From: Paludisphaera borealis | GTDB lineage: Bacteria > Planctomycetota > Planctomycetia > Isosphaerales > Isosphaeraceae | Length of the DNA: 64,000 nt | Direction: 5' to 3' | NCBI RefSeq assembly: GCF_001956985.1 | Contig: NZ_CP019082.1 | Coordinates: forward strand, 2,046,001-2,110,000 | In this document: positions 46,005-54,543 of the stretch, piece after piece | Numbering within the stretch: position 1 is the stretch's first letter | How the letters are laid out: each line of letters opens with the position of its first letter | Made by a program: the position numbers and the translations under genes | Notes under the pieces: model-generated | What the model saw: the letters and a program-made list of their open reading frames with translations, nothing else | Told to the model about the DNA's origin: nothing | Databases searched by the model: none

Positions 46005-46175
46005 TCACGCGTTTGGTTGAAACCGGTGCTTCCGTGGGTCGACTTCAAACCGTTTCTTTCGCTCGACCGCCTCATCAATCTCGCCCGCCGGAACGGCCTT
46101 CGCCTTGGTCAACCCGTGCGACACGACCGCCGCGCTGGACGCCGTCGTGCATCGGGGTGCGTTTCCCCTGTCGAT
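46005..46175 (-). pseudogene. Remnant of a HigB/RelE-like (Gp49) toxin
   Basis: A frame from 46175 to a TGA at 46005 gives a peptide with AAVVSHGLTKAKAVPAGEID and FEVDPRKHRFQPNA. This matches the C-terminal half of phage-derived Gp49/HigB toxins (AVVxHGLTKxxxVPxxEI), and RGNA near the start is also characteristic. Between RGNA and AAVVSHGLTK the middle core is missing, and no start codon lies in frame. The stop is 11 bp before the antitoxin ATG, the normal toxin-antitoxin order. Confidence 0.72.
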
Positions 46176-46247
46176 TCATAGCAAATTTGCGAAAAATAAA
46201 CCACGGGGCTCATGTGGATCAATCGGTGGACGCTCTTCGCATCTTTT

Positions 46248-46322
46248 GTAGGGTGGGCATCATCCACCTCTCCAACCCGTAACCACGTAACGGTTTCGGA
46301 TGGTGGGCGATGCCCACCCTAC
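46248..46322. repeat. Palindromic repeat GTAGGGTGGGCATC-type
   Basis: The ends are GTAGGGTGGGCATC at 46248 and GATGCCCACCCTAC ending at 46322, perfect reverse complements over 14 bp, with weaker pairing inward. This is a common dispersed hairpin in many bacteria. It lies between the toxin remnant and the polymerase gene. Confidence 0.85.
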
Positions 46323-46423
46323 GAGGAATCGGCTCCCTCGGCACCACGACCCCGACATGAGCCAACCACGGAATGGTGGGATGGACCAACGGGCGCCCAC
46401 GAACAACGTCCAACTTTCGAAAA

Positions 46424-46523
46424 GATTCACCACGGAGGACGCGGAGGACACAGAGGGTGAAAGAGAGAACTTTTCATCTGAATCGTTTTCGCTCCGTGTC
46501 CTCCGCGTCCTCCGTGGTGAATC
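46424..46523. repeat. Palindromic repeat with GGAGGACGCGGAGGAC core
   Basis: Arms 46424-46455 and 46492-46523 are reverse complements over 32 bp with one mismatch, around a 36-bp loop. The arm contains two copies of GGAGGAC in tandem. It is another dispersed palindrome with no coding sense. Confidence 0.88.
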
Positions 46524-46800
46524 GTCACGACGTCCCACTACAGTGACAGAGTTGGAAGCTGCTCCTGGACGGCCTCCATGAATCCGTATTGAAGTGAGCG
46601 ACGACGGCACCGCCCGCAATCACTCGATCTTTTGAGCATTTCTTGATAAAGCTCGCGGCCGTCCTCGCTTCGCAAAAAACCAGGGGGCCGGAATCGACCA
46701 GCTCGGCGTGCTATTCCATTCCATATGCACCGTCCGCGAGAATCGCGGCGTAAGCCAGGGTTTTCTTGCACAAGAACCCGCTTTCAACTTGACCTGTCCA

Positions 46801-46814
46801 ATAGTTCATACTAT
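46801..46814. promoter_or_regulatory. Possible LexA-type operator before the Y-family polymerase
   Basis: ATAGT-TCAT-ACTAT is a perfect 5-bp inverted repeat at 46801-46814, ending 10 bp before the preferred ATG at 46825. Its right half overlaps a TACTAT -10-like box, a typical position for an SOS repressor site. The planctomycete LexA consensus is not known to me with certainty. Confidence 0.4.
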
Positions 46815-46824
46815 GTTTTTGTCC

Positions 46825-48066
46825 ATGGATACCAGGGAGCGGACGACGGCGGTGGGTCATCTCGACGCCGACTGCTTTTACGTGTCGGCGGAGCGGGTGC
46901 GGGACGCGTTCTTGGTGGACAAGCCGGTGGGGGTGCTGGGGAACCAGGGCGCCTGCGTGATCGCCAAGAGCTACGAAATGAAGGCGGCGGGGGTGAAGAC
47001 GGCGGACCCGATCTGGGAGGCGCTCGTCAAATGTCCCGATGGGATCTACGTCAAACGCGATTTCCGATGGTACGAGGTCTTGAGCCGGTTGATGCGCGAC
47101 CTGGTTCACGAGCTGTCGCCGCGGGTGGAGTATTACTCGATCGACGAGTTCTTCTTCCAGGCCGAGGTGCGTGGCGGGCGGACGTTTCAGGACCTGGCCG
47201 AAGCGATGCGCGACCGGATCTGGGAGCGGATCGGCGTGCCGGTGACGGTGGGGATCGCGCGGACGCGGACCCTGGCCAAGCTGATCTCCGACGCCGCCAA
47301 GCCGCATGGGGCCCTGGCGGTGATCGACGAGGACGAGGTGGAGCAGTTTCTGGCCGTCCAGCCGGTGACCGAGATCACCGGCGTCGCCGGCCGGCGGGCG
47401 GCCCGACTGGCCCCCTGGGGGATCGCCACCTGCCTCGACCTGGCCCGCGCCGACCGCCGGCTGGTGCGGAAGCTTTTAACGGCCGCCGGCGAGACCCTCT
47501 GGTGGGAGCTGAACGGCGAGCCGGTGCAGGCGATCCACTCGCGTCGCCCGGCGCACAAGGCGCTCTCACGGGGCGGCAGCTTCGGCGAGTCGACGGCCGA
47601 TCCGATGGTCCTCTACGCCTGGCTGGTCCGCAACCTCGAACGGCTGATCGAAGAGCTGCGGTTCCACGACGTGGCCGCCGGCCGGCTGACGGTCATGGTC
47701 CAGTACAAGACCGGGCACACCGGCGCCGGCGGCAAGTCGCTGGTGGTCCCCAGCGACCGGTTCGACGTCCTGCTGGAGACGGCCCGGCCTTGCCTGCGGC
47801 AGGCGTGGATGCGCGGCGTCCAGGCGACGCATATGCACCTGATCGCCGAGAACCTGGCCCCGCGCGGCCAGTGCGCGCTGGCCCTCTTCGACCCGCCTTC
47901 CCAGCGCATCCAGGCCGAGGCCGTCGCCCGCGTCAAGGAGCAGATCAACGACCGCCACGGCCGGTTCACCCTCCGCAGCGCCGCCACGCTGTACCTGCCG
48001 TCGATCTACCGCGACACGGCCAACGCCTACGACATCTGCGATATTCGCGGGAAAATCTGTTTCTAG
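46825..48066 (+). CDS. Y-family DNA polymerase (UmuC/DinB type)
   Basis: The product has 413 residues from the ATG at 46825; an ATG at 46813 is also possible. HLDADCFYVSAERVRD at 12-27 carries catalytic Asp14 and likely steric-gate Tyr19. YYSIDEFFFQ has Asp107 and Glu108. VGIARTRTLAKLISDAAKPHG matches the UmuC palm and the HhH-like VAGRRAARLAPWGI follows. It is an error-prone translesion polymerase. There is almost no leader before the ATG, so translation may be leaderless. The neighbour at 48247 may be part of the same damage response. Confidence 0.92.
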   Translation: MDTRERTTAVGHLDADCFYVSAERVRDAFLVDKPVGVLGNQGACVIAKSYEMKAAGVKTADPIWEALVKCPDGIYVKRDFRWYEVLSRLMRDLVHELSPRVEYYSIDEFFFQAEVRGGRTFQDLAEAMRDRIWERIGVPVTVGIARTRTLAKLISDAAKPHGALAVIDEDEVEQFLAVQPVTEITGVAGRRAARLAPWGIATCLDLARADRRLVRKLLTAAGETLWWELNGEPVQAIHSRRPAHKALSRGGSFGESTADPMVLYAWLVRNLERLIEELRFHDVAAGRLTVMVQYKTGHTGAGGKSLVVPSDRFDVLLETARPCLRQAWMRGVQATHMHLIAENLAPRGQCALALFDPPSQRIQAEAVARVKEQINDRHGRFTLRSAATLYLPSIYRDTANAYDICDIRGKICF

Positions 48067-48075
48067 CGCGTGGGT

Positions 48076-48163
48076 CGGAATACCAGCCCGAAGCGCCAGC
48101 GAGTGAATTTCCGGTCGGCCATTCGAATCGATTCACTCGCTGACGCTTCGAGCCGGTATTCCG
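48076..48163. repeat. Dispersed palindromic repeat, family P, copy C
   Basis: Arms 48076-48108 and 48131-48163 are reverse complements over 33 bp with three mismatches, around a 22-nt loop. The core CGAAGCGCCAGCGAGTG is identical to copy A. It lies between the polymerase and the SRAP-like gene. Confidence 0.9.
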
Positions 48164-48246
48164 AGAGGAGAGGCATGCTCGCGTCAGTCTGTTTTGATGT
48201 CCCTATATGCGTTCAAACGCGACCTCTTGCCCCCCTCTGTAACATC

Positions 48247-48714
48247 GTGTGCGTCGGAATTGCGCTGGCATGGAGCGAGCTGCCCACGGACCTGATCAGG
48301 CGGCACAACCTGGAGCGTCGCGTCCACGATCGTGGGGGCGAGCGCGAGGTTCGTTTTCTGTACCGCGACCGCCAGCCCCGGCTGCCGATCTGGCGCGACG
48401 GCCGGCTCCAGATCGTGCGGTGGGGCAACGGCCGCGACCAAAGCCGGCTCCTGCCGCCGACCGGCTGGACCTGGCAGGCGACCGTCGAGGACGGCTACTG
48501 GCGGAACCTCGACGCGGTCCTCGTCGACATCCCCGCCGCGCTCGGCTTCGAACGCGGGGTCTGGTTCCGCATCCGCCAGGGAATCCGCGGCGTCCTGGTC
48601 CCCGACGAGCACGGCGTCGCCGTCGCCTACATGATCTGCGAGCCGTCGAGCCACTACTACCAGATCATGACGCGGTCGTCGCGGATGCCGATCCTGATCG
48701 AGGAGCGGATCTGA
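48247..48714 (+). CDS. Small protein, possibly divergent SRAP/HMCES-like
   Basis: From a GTG at 48247 the product is 155 residues and begins MCVGIALAWSELP, placing Cys at position 2 as in SRAP (YedK/HMCES) proteins. Later, IPAALGFERGVWFR aligns loosely with the SRAP PADGFYEW block, and IMTRSSRMPILI with the HDRMPVIL block, though the His is replaced. The protein is shorter than the usual 200-plus residues. Longer starts exist upstream but run through the palindromic repeat. SRAP proteins shield abasic sites in single-stranded DNA; the Y-polymerase neighbour fits. This is inference, not a firm call. Confidence 0.5.
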   Translation: MCVGIALAWSELPTDLIRRHNLERRVHDRGGEREVRFLYRDRQPRLPIWRDGRLQIVRWGNGRDQSRLLPPTGWTWQATVEDGYWRNLDAVLVDIPAALGFERGVWFRIRQGIRGVLVPDEHGVAVAYMICEPSSHYYQIMTRSSRMPILIEERI

Positions 48715-48778
48715 TAGGATGTCGTCGAGCGGATTCGAACTGAAGCGAGGAACGCGATCCATCGGGAGCGAGCGAGGC

Positions 48779-49483
48779 ATGTCGAAACCCGGATCGAGCC
48801 AGGATTCCCAACGAACCGACCAGGCCGCCGACCCCTCGGCCCAAGCTTCGGCGACGCCCGTCGTCGTCGCCGGACGCGCCACGAGAGACGCGCCGATCGG
48901 CGTGGCGGTGTCGACCTCTCCGGGCCAGTCGGGCGTCGTCACGGCGCGGAAGGCCGGCGAGCTGCGTGACATGGGCCTCCAGGTCGACCCGCGCAAGGTC
49001 GGCGTCCAGGGCGCGCTCCAGCATCTGGCCAAGGCGGTGAACATCGCCTTTCAGACCGACTACGGCGAGAACTACCTGGAGTCGGTCTACCAGGCGGCGG
49101 TCTTCAAGCGCGGCGAGGTCCAGATCATCCACCGCGAGTATTTCGGCTTCGGCGACACCTGGTTCGGCCAGTTCGGCCGACTGATCCGGTCGATGGAATT
49201 GACCCTCGAAGGCCCCGACCCGGTCTCCCCCGAAGGCCGCGAGCGCATCATCGAGAAAGGCCCTTCCTCGATCCGGGGCATCTTCAACCTGCTCGGCCGC
49301 AAGCTCGACCTCGTGACCGAATACGAGGACCGCGTCCCCGCCTACGTCGAGCAGATGTTCGACCGCCTCGAAGCCTCGGGCATCATCGTCGGCTGGAACC
49401 GCGACGACTGGGACGTCTGGACCACCCAGATCGGCCTCGACATCCGCATCGCCCCCAAGGAGGGGGTCGACTTCGGAGGTTAG
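48779..49483 (+). CDS. Hypothetical protein
   Basis: The product has 234 residues from the ATG at 48779, with GAGCGAGG before it. The first 60 residues are polar and low in complexity. A globular domain follows, with VQGALQHLAKAVNIAFQTDYGENYLESVYQ, IIHREYFGFGDTWFGQFGRL, and IRGIFNLLGRKLDLVTEYEDR. There is no signal peptide or membrane helix. The pattern suggests a ligand-binding fold, but I do not recognise the family. It begins 64 bp after the SRAP-like gene and may share its transcript. Confidence 0.7.
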   Translation: MSKPGSSQDSQRTDQAADPSAQASATPVVVAGRATRDAPIGVAVSTSPGQSGVVTARKAGELRDMGLQVDPRKVGVQGALQHLAKAVNIAFQTDYGENYLESVYQAAVFKRGEVQIIHREYFGFGDTWFGQFGRLIRSMELTLEGPDPVSPEGRERIIEKGPSSIRGIFNLLGRKLDLVTEYEDRVPAYVEQMFDRLEASGIIVGWNRDDWDVWTTQIGLDIRIAPKEGVDFGG

Positions 49484-49514
49484 CACAAGCTGGTCACCGC
49501 CTTCCGGGAGCCGC

Positions 49515-50630
49515 TTATTGATCCGCGAGCGCCTTGATGCGTTCCTTGGCGGTCTTGGCGGCGGGGGCGTCGGGGAAGGACTTGACGAGTTCGCGGTAAT
49601 TCTTGAGCGCGGCGGCGGGCTTGCCGGCTTTTTCGAGGTTCTGCGCGATCTTGAGCAGGCCCGCGGCCCGGTCGGCGGACTTGGCGGCGGGTTTGGGCTT
49701 GGGCGCGGGGGCGTCGTCGTCGGGCTCGGCCTTGTCCATCGACTTCGATTTCGCCTTCTCCTTCTCGGGTTTCGACGAGGGTTCTTCGACGTCGCCCGCG
49801 AAGGCGTCGTCGGCGCCTCGAACGCGCGAGGGGCCGGCGGCGGGCTTGGCCGGCATGCCCTTGGCGGCGGCTTCGCTGGCCAGGCTGGCCTTCTTGATGT
49901 ACTTGTCGGGGGTTTCGAGGAACTCGTCGCGGCATCCGGTGCAGCAGATCGGGAACTCGCGTCCCTGAAAAGAGACCGTCAGGGTCGCCGCTCCGCCGGT
50001 GACGACGCACTTGCGGCGCTCGACGGCTTGCGCGCCGGCGGCGAACGTCTCCCCTTCCTTCGTGAGCCCGACCTCGATCGCGGGCGCGTACTGGACGCGG
50101 CCCGCCGGCTTGCGGTCGGCGATGAGCGTGTAGCGAATGAAGTTGCTGTTGGCGCGCAGCGTCAGGCGCTCGGCCGGATCGCCCGACTTGACGCCGGTTC
50201 GTTCGAGGGTCAACAGCTTGCGGGAGGCGTCGAGGCCTCCTTCGTAAACGATCGTCGCGCCGGCGGGCGCGACGGCCTCGGCCTTGAGCTGGTAGCGGTC
50301 TTTCGAGGCGTCGAAGGTGAGCGTGGCGGCCTTGAGGAGCTTCGACCCCTGGAACGTCACGGACATCGCGATCGGCTTGCCGCCGGAGAAGGTCCAGGCC
50401 CAGGCGTGCGTCTCGGGCCAACCTCGAAACCGCTGGGAAGGGTCCTCGCGCGACACCCCCTGCCCCTTCCAGCTCCCGACCAGGTACTCGAAGGGGGCGA
50501 ACGGCGGCGGGATCTCGCGGCCGGCGGCCCCGTCGCCCCGGACGGTCGCGATCCCGAACAGGACCGCGCCGGCGACGGCGACGACGAAAGCCGAGGCGAT
50601 GGGAACCGGCGGCCGGAGGCGACGTCTCAT
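49515..50630 (-). CDS. Exported protein with YHS-like metal-binding segment
   Basis: The product has 371 residues from the ATG at 50630, seven bases after GAGGA. A signal anchor (IASAFVVAVAGAVLFGIATV) opens it. Residues about 40-200 form a lipocalin-like beta domain (FEYLVGSWKGQGVSREDPS). A YHS-type segment follows, with Cys208 and the CCTGC cluster (Cys229, 230, 233) then FLETPDKYI; such modules bind heavy metals. The C-terminus has a Lys/Ala-rich linker and a TPR-like pair. It begins 13 bp after the redoxin fusion gene, so metal handling for that protein is a reasonable guess. Confidence 0.75.
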   Translation of the reverse strand: MRRRLRPPVPIASAFVVAVAGAVLFGIATVRGDGAAGREIPPPFAPFEYLVGSWKGQGVSREDPSQRFRGWPETHAWAWTFSGGKPIAMSVTFQGSKLLKAATLTFDASKDRYQLKAEAVAPAGATIVYEGGLDASRKLLTLERTGVKSGDPAERLTLRANSNFIRYTLIADRKPAGRVQYAPAIEVGLTKEGETFAAGAQAVERRKCVVTGGAATLTVSFQGREFPICCTGCRDEFLETPDKYIKKASLASEAAAKGMPAKPAAGPSRVRGADDAFAGDVEEPSSKPEKEKAKSKSMDKAEPDDDAPAPKPKPAAKSADRAAGLLKIAQNLEKAGKPAAALKNYRELVKSFPDAPAAKTAKERIKALADQ

Positions 50631-50643
50631 CATCAAATCCTCA

Positions 50644-52650
50644 TCACGGCTTGGCCTGTCGCGGGGCGGCCGCACGCGGACCGCGCCCCGACAGGGCCTG
50701 AAGTACCTGCCTGCCGACGCTCGGCTGGCGACCGGGAGCGCGGCTGACCGCCGTCCCCACCGGAACGTCGACGTCGATGTACCCGATCATCATTTCCTCG
50801 AACGTCTGCTCGCCCCAGCGGACCAGCTTGTTCGGGTCGGGGTTGTTGAGGTTGTTCGACGTGTTGTCGAAGTGGGCCAGGCAGTCGATGCGCGTCCCCT
50901 TCGGCAGCACCAACGGCTCGGCGAGCGTGTAGTAGCTCTGCCAGCCGAAGTCATAGGCCGGCACCGAGAGCGCGACCTCGGGCGCCTGGCCGGGTCGCGT
51001 GATCGTGTAGCGGAAGTCCTTGCCGCGAAGGTGCATATGCGGCATGAAGCTGAGCAGCCGCAGGTCTTGCGAGAGCGTCGTCGAGGAGGCGACCGCCAAG
51101 TCGTCTTTGTTCGGGGGAATCATGAAGTCGCTCTCGAAGACCGCCATCGTGAACGCCTCGCGGACGGGCGGCTTCTTGGCGAAGATCAGGCCCAGTTTGG
51201 AACGATCCTGGCGCACCTCGCCGATCGGCGTGTAGTGCAGCTCAAAAATCAGGTCCGAGCCGGCCGGAATCCGCTTGGCCGTCCCCTCGGGGAAGACCGA
51301 CGGCATGTCGCCGGGGGCGTAGCCGCAAAAGTGCCGCCCGCCCAGCCCCTCGGCTCGCTCCTTCTGATGCGTGTCGAGGTAGACGACGATGTGGTGGACG
51401 ACCGAGCGGTCGCCCGGCACGGCCTCGGCGGCCTGAACCCACCTGTCCTCTTTGAAATTCGTGGGGACGCGGAACCGGACGTACGCGACCACGCCCTGCT
51501 TGGGGACCGTGTAGGTCTCGGGGATCTCGAGGACCAGGTCGGGCGTGCCGATGCTCCAGCCTTGAGGATACGTCCGCGCGGCGGGGATGTCCTTGGGCTC
51601 GCCGAGCGGGGCGCCCTGATCGATCCAGGCCAGCAGCGTCGCCCGCTCCTTGGCGGTCAGGCTGCGATCGTTGGCGAAATGACCGTAGTTCGGGTCGGCG
51701 TGCCAGGGAGGCATGCGGCGGTTGTCGACCACCTCGCGGATCATCGCCGAATGCTTCCGCGCGTCGTCGTACGACAGCAACGAGAACGGCGCGACCTGGC
51801 CGGGGCGGTGACACGACTCGCAACGGTTCTGGATGATCGCGGCGGCGGCCGACGAATAGGTCACCTGGCCGATATCGGCCGCCTTGATCGCGTCGGCGTC
51901 GTGGGCCGCGGCGATCGCCGGCGCGGGAGGCCGCACGCGAGGGGGCGAAGTCTTCGCGACCGCCTGAGCCTTGACCCTCTCGATCAGGCAGCCCACGGCG
52001 GCCGTCGCCTTGACCTTCACGGGTTGCTTGGCGGCGAGAGAGTCGAGGGCGTCGCGAAGATAATGATGCTCGGCCGCCGGCTTGCGCGCGCCGACGCCGT
52101 ACTGGTCGTCGATCGCCCCTCGGTAGCAAATTCGGGCCATGCCGTCGAGAACCAGGACCTCGGGCGTCCGCTCGATCAGGGCGGCGTCGGCGATCAGGTT
52201 GTCGCGGTCCTTGAGGACCGGGAAATCGAGCTGGAATTTCCGCGCGTGGGCGGCGATCTCGGCGTCGGTCTCGTGGGCGTTGGAGTTCACGCCCAGGACG
52301 ACGAATCCCTTGGCCCGGTAGTCGCGGCTGATCTCGGCGAGCCGGGGCATGTAGACGTCGCCCACCGGGCAGGTCGTCCCCATGAAGACCAGGACCATGC
52401 CGGTTTTCCCAGCGTAACCGTAGAGCATGTAAGGCCTTCCGGTGACCGCGTCGGTCAACGTGAAGTTCGCCAGCCGCTGGCCGACCGATCGATCGACCGG
52501 CAATGCGTCGGCGGTCGTGGCCGACGACGGCGGTTGCGGCACCGACGGCTTGGGCGGGTCGTCGGCCGCCGCGCGGACGCCGGCCGCGAGGGCGGCCAGG
52601 ACCATCAGGGAGGAACCGATCCGATTTCGCAACAGGTCCGGCTGCAACAT
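50644..52650 (-). CDS. Redoxin / cytochrome c / copper monooxygenase-like fusion
   Basis: The product has 668 residues from the ATG at 52650, after GAGG. A signal peptide is followed by a thioredoxin-fold redoxin (MVLVFMGTTCPVGD, single Cys94, residues about 55-200). A c-type heme motif is CESCH (277-281). The C-terminal half is a copper type II monooxygenase-like domain with HHIVVYLDTH (His419-420), LHYTP (His472) and MPHMHLRGKDF (His538, His540). This layout is common in planctomycete genomes. It probably acts in the periplasm on an unknown substrate. It is followed closely by the YHS gene. Confidence 0.86.
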   Translation of the reverse strand: MLQPDLLRNRIGSSLMVLAALAAGVRAAADDPPKPSVPQPPSSATTADALPVDRSVGQRLANFTLTDAVTGRPYMLYGYAGKTGMVLVFMGTTCPVGDVYMPRLAEISRDYRAKGFVVLGVNSNAHETDAEIAAHARKFQLDFPVLKDRDNLIADAALIERTPEVLVLDGMARICYRGAIDDQYGVGARKPAAEHHYLRDALDSLAAKQPVKVKATAAVGCLIERVKAQAVAKTSPPRVRPPAPAIAAAHDADAIKAADIGQVTYSSAAAAIIQNRCESCHRPGQVAPFSLLSYDDARKHSAMIREVVDNRRMPPWHADPNYGHFANDRSLTAKERATLLAWIDQGAPLGEPKDIPAARTYPQGWSIGTPDLVLEIPETYTVPKQGVVAYVRFRVPTNFKEDRWVQAAEAVPGDRSVVHHIVVYLDTHQKERAEGLGGRHFCGYAPGDMPSVFPEGTAKRIPAGSDLIFELHYTPIGEVRQDRSKLGLIFAKKPPVREAFTMAVFESDFMIPPNKDDLAVASSTTLSQDLRLLSFMPHMHLRGKDFRYTITRPGQAPEVALSVPAYDFGWQSYYTLAEPLVLPKGTRIDCLAHFDNTSNNLNNPDPNKLVRWGEQTFEEMMIGYIDVDVPVGTAVSRAPGRQPSVGRQVLQALSGRGPRAAAPRQAKP

Positions 52651-52818
52651 GAATGCCTCACGAAACGGCTCGAAGCGACCATGGCTGGTACGTCGATAGA
52701 ATTCAGAGTATCGAGAAACGCCCTTGTGCGGAATTGGTATTCCATTACATAAAGGCTCCGTGCACTCGATCGGACGGATCCGAGAAGAGTCGCGCGCAAG
52801 TCTCACGGGCAGGACCGG

Positions 52819-54543
52819 ATGGAACCGGAACGCGATCCAGCGAAACCCGCCGCCACGATCGACGGTCGCATAATGCGCCCGGTCCCCGCGCGGCTGCGCC
52901 GATTCCTCGTCGAAAATCAGGTCGAGAGCCGGCCTCACGCCGCGACGGAGCCTCTCTGGCTGAACCGCGGCGTGTGGTTGTTCGTCGCGCTCGGCCTGAT
53001 CTTGCGGACCATTCGATACGCACAGAATCTACCTCTGTGGTCCGACGAATGTTTCCTGGCTGTGAATTTCCTACAACGCGGATTCCGGGAGTTGCTCGAA
53101 CCGCTCGACAACGGGCAGATCGCGCCCTTGTTGTTCCTCTGGGCCGAGCGGGCGGCGGTCGTCGCGCTGGGGTTCTCGGAATGGTCGCTGCGGCTCGGCC
53201 CGATCGCCTGCGGCCTCGCGTCGATGCTGCTGTTCGAGCGGCTGGCGAGGGCGACGCTCCGGCGGCTTCCGCTGCTGCTGGCGGTCGGCGTGTTCGCAGT
53301 CAGCGTCCATCCGATCCGACACGCGGCCGAAGCCAAGCCCTACGCCTCCGACCTCTTGACCGCCCTGCTCTTGCTCGGGCCGGCCGTCGCCTGGCTGAAC
53401 GATCCGAGCCGTTCGCGGCGGCTCTGGCTCCTGGCCGCCCTGACGCCCTTCTGCCTGGCGCTGTCGAACCCGGCGGTCTTCGTGCTCGGCGCGATCATCG
53501 CCGTCCTGGCGATGCCGGTCTGGAAATCGGGACGTTGGAGCGATCGGCTCGCCCTGGCGAGTTGCCTGGCGAGCTTCGTCGGCCTGTCGGTGGTACTGCA
53601 TCTGGGCTTCGGCCGGACGCAGAGCGCCGGGGCGATCGCGGGGTTGCAAAACTACTGGTCGTCGGGCTTTCCGCCGCTCGGAACACCCTGGAAGCTCCCC
53701 GGCTGGCTGCTCGCCGCCTGCACTGGAAGTATGTTCGCGTACCCCGGCGGGGGCGCCCACGGATTGAGCACGGTCACGTTCCTGGCCTTCGTCGCGGGAG
53801 CGGCCGTCTTGACACGACAAGGCAAGGGCCGGCTCGTCGTCTGCTTGATCGCCCCGTTCGGTCTGACGCTGCTGGCGTCGGTTTTCCATCGCTATCCGTT
53901 CGGGACCGAGGCGCGGTTGATGCAGTTCGCCGCGCCGGCCGTTTGCCTCCTGAGTGGAGCCGGAGCGGGCGCCGCGATCGAGTGGATTCGATCGGCCGGG
54001 CGACGCCGCCGCGTGCTTGGAGCCGTACTGACCGGGCTGGTCGCCTGCGGGATCGCGCCTCAGGTGGTCAGCTCGATGATTCCGTACCGGATGTTGCACG
54101 ACCAGGAAGCGCGGGAGTTTGCCCGGCGGTTCTGGGCCGAGCAAGGCCGCGACGCCGAGTTGGCGTGCGCGCATCTCGATTTCGGCCTCGATTCGCCCGG
54201 CTGGCAAGGTCGCCAGGCCTGGTATCTCTGCAACCAGGCGATCTATTCGCCCCAGCGTCGAGCGCACGGCGGGCCGAGGCTCGACCGCGTGTCGACGGAT
54301 CACCCGCTCCGCTGCGTCGTGTTCGAGCAAGACCCCGACGGCGCCCCGGTCCGCGCCTGGCTGGCACGGATGCGGACCGAATACGACCTGCGATCGCAAT
54401 CGATGCGGGAACCCCTCGTGACGCTCGGCGACCCGGCGAGACAAGCGCCCGAGCGCTGGCGAATCTACGAATTCATCCCCCGATCGAAGCCGACGGGCGA
54501 GGAGAACCACGTTCCGATGGAGACGTCGAACAATGAGCGCTGA
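52819..54543 (+). CDS. GT-C-type membrane glycosyltransferase-like protein, first of pair
   Basis: The product has 574 residues with about 10 hydrophobic segments after a short cytoplasmic start. The first outer loop has LPLWSDECFL (Asp76-Glu77), the acidic pair of polyprenyl-phosphate-dependent GT-C enzymes such as ArnT and PMT. RHAAEAKPYASDLL is the second conserved loop seen in such proteins. The C-terminal outer domain contains EFARRFWAEQGRDAELAC. It would add sugars from lipid carriers on the outer side of the membrane. It overlaps the paralogous next gene by 11 bp. Confidence 0.82.
   Translation: MEPERDPAKPAATIDGRIMRPVPARLRRFLVENQVESRPHAATEPLWLNRGVWLFVALGLILRTIRYAQNLPLWSDECFLAVNFLQRGFRELLEPLDNGQIAPLLFLWAERAAVVALGFSEWSLRLGPIACGLASMLLFERLARATLRRLPLLLAVGVFAVSVHPIRHAAEAKPYASDLLTALLLLGPAVAWLNDPSRSRRLWLLAALTPFCLALSNPAVFVLGAIIAVLAMPVWKSGRWSDRLALASCLASFVGLSVVLHLGFGRTQSAGAIAGLQNYWSSGFPPLGTPWKLPGWLLAACTGSMFAYPGGGAHGLSTVTFLAFVAGAAVLTRQGKGRLVVCLIAPFGLTLLASVFHRYPFGTEARLMQFAAPAVCLLSGAGAGAAIEWIRSAGRRRRVLGAVLTGLVACGIAPQVVSSMIPYRMLHDQEAREFARRFWAEQGRDAELACAHLDFGLDSPGWQGRQAWYLCNQAIYSPQRRAHGGPRLDRVSTDHPLRCVVFEQDPDGAPVRAWLARMRTEYDLRSQSMREPLVTLGDPARQAPERWRIYEFIPRSKPTGEENHVPMETSNNER

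Noticed and set aside
46538-46771. Minus-strand frame of 77 residues between repeats and the polymerase
   Set aside because: Codon use does not fit the genome's GC-rich genes and no domain is recognised; it may be a fragment but support is too weak.
50317-52752. Long plus-strand open frame opposite the redoxin fusion
   Set aside because: The real minus-strand gene has heme and copper motifs; the antisense product is Arg/Asp/Val-rich without domains.
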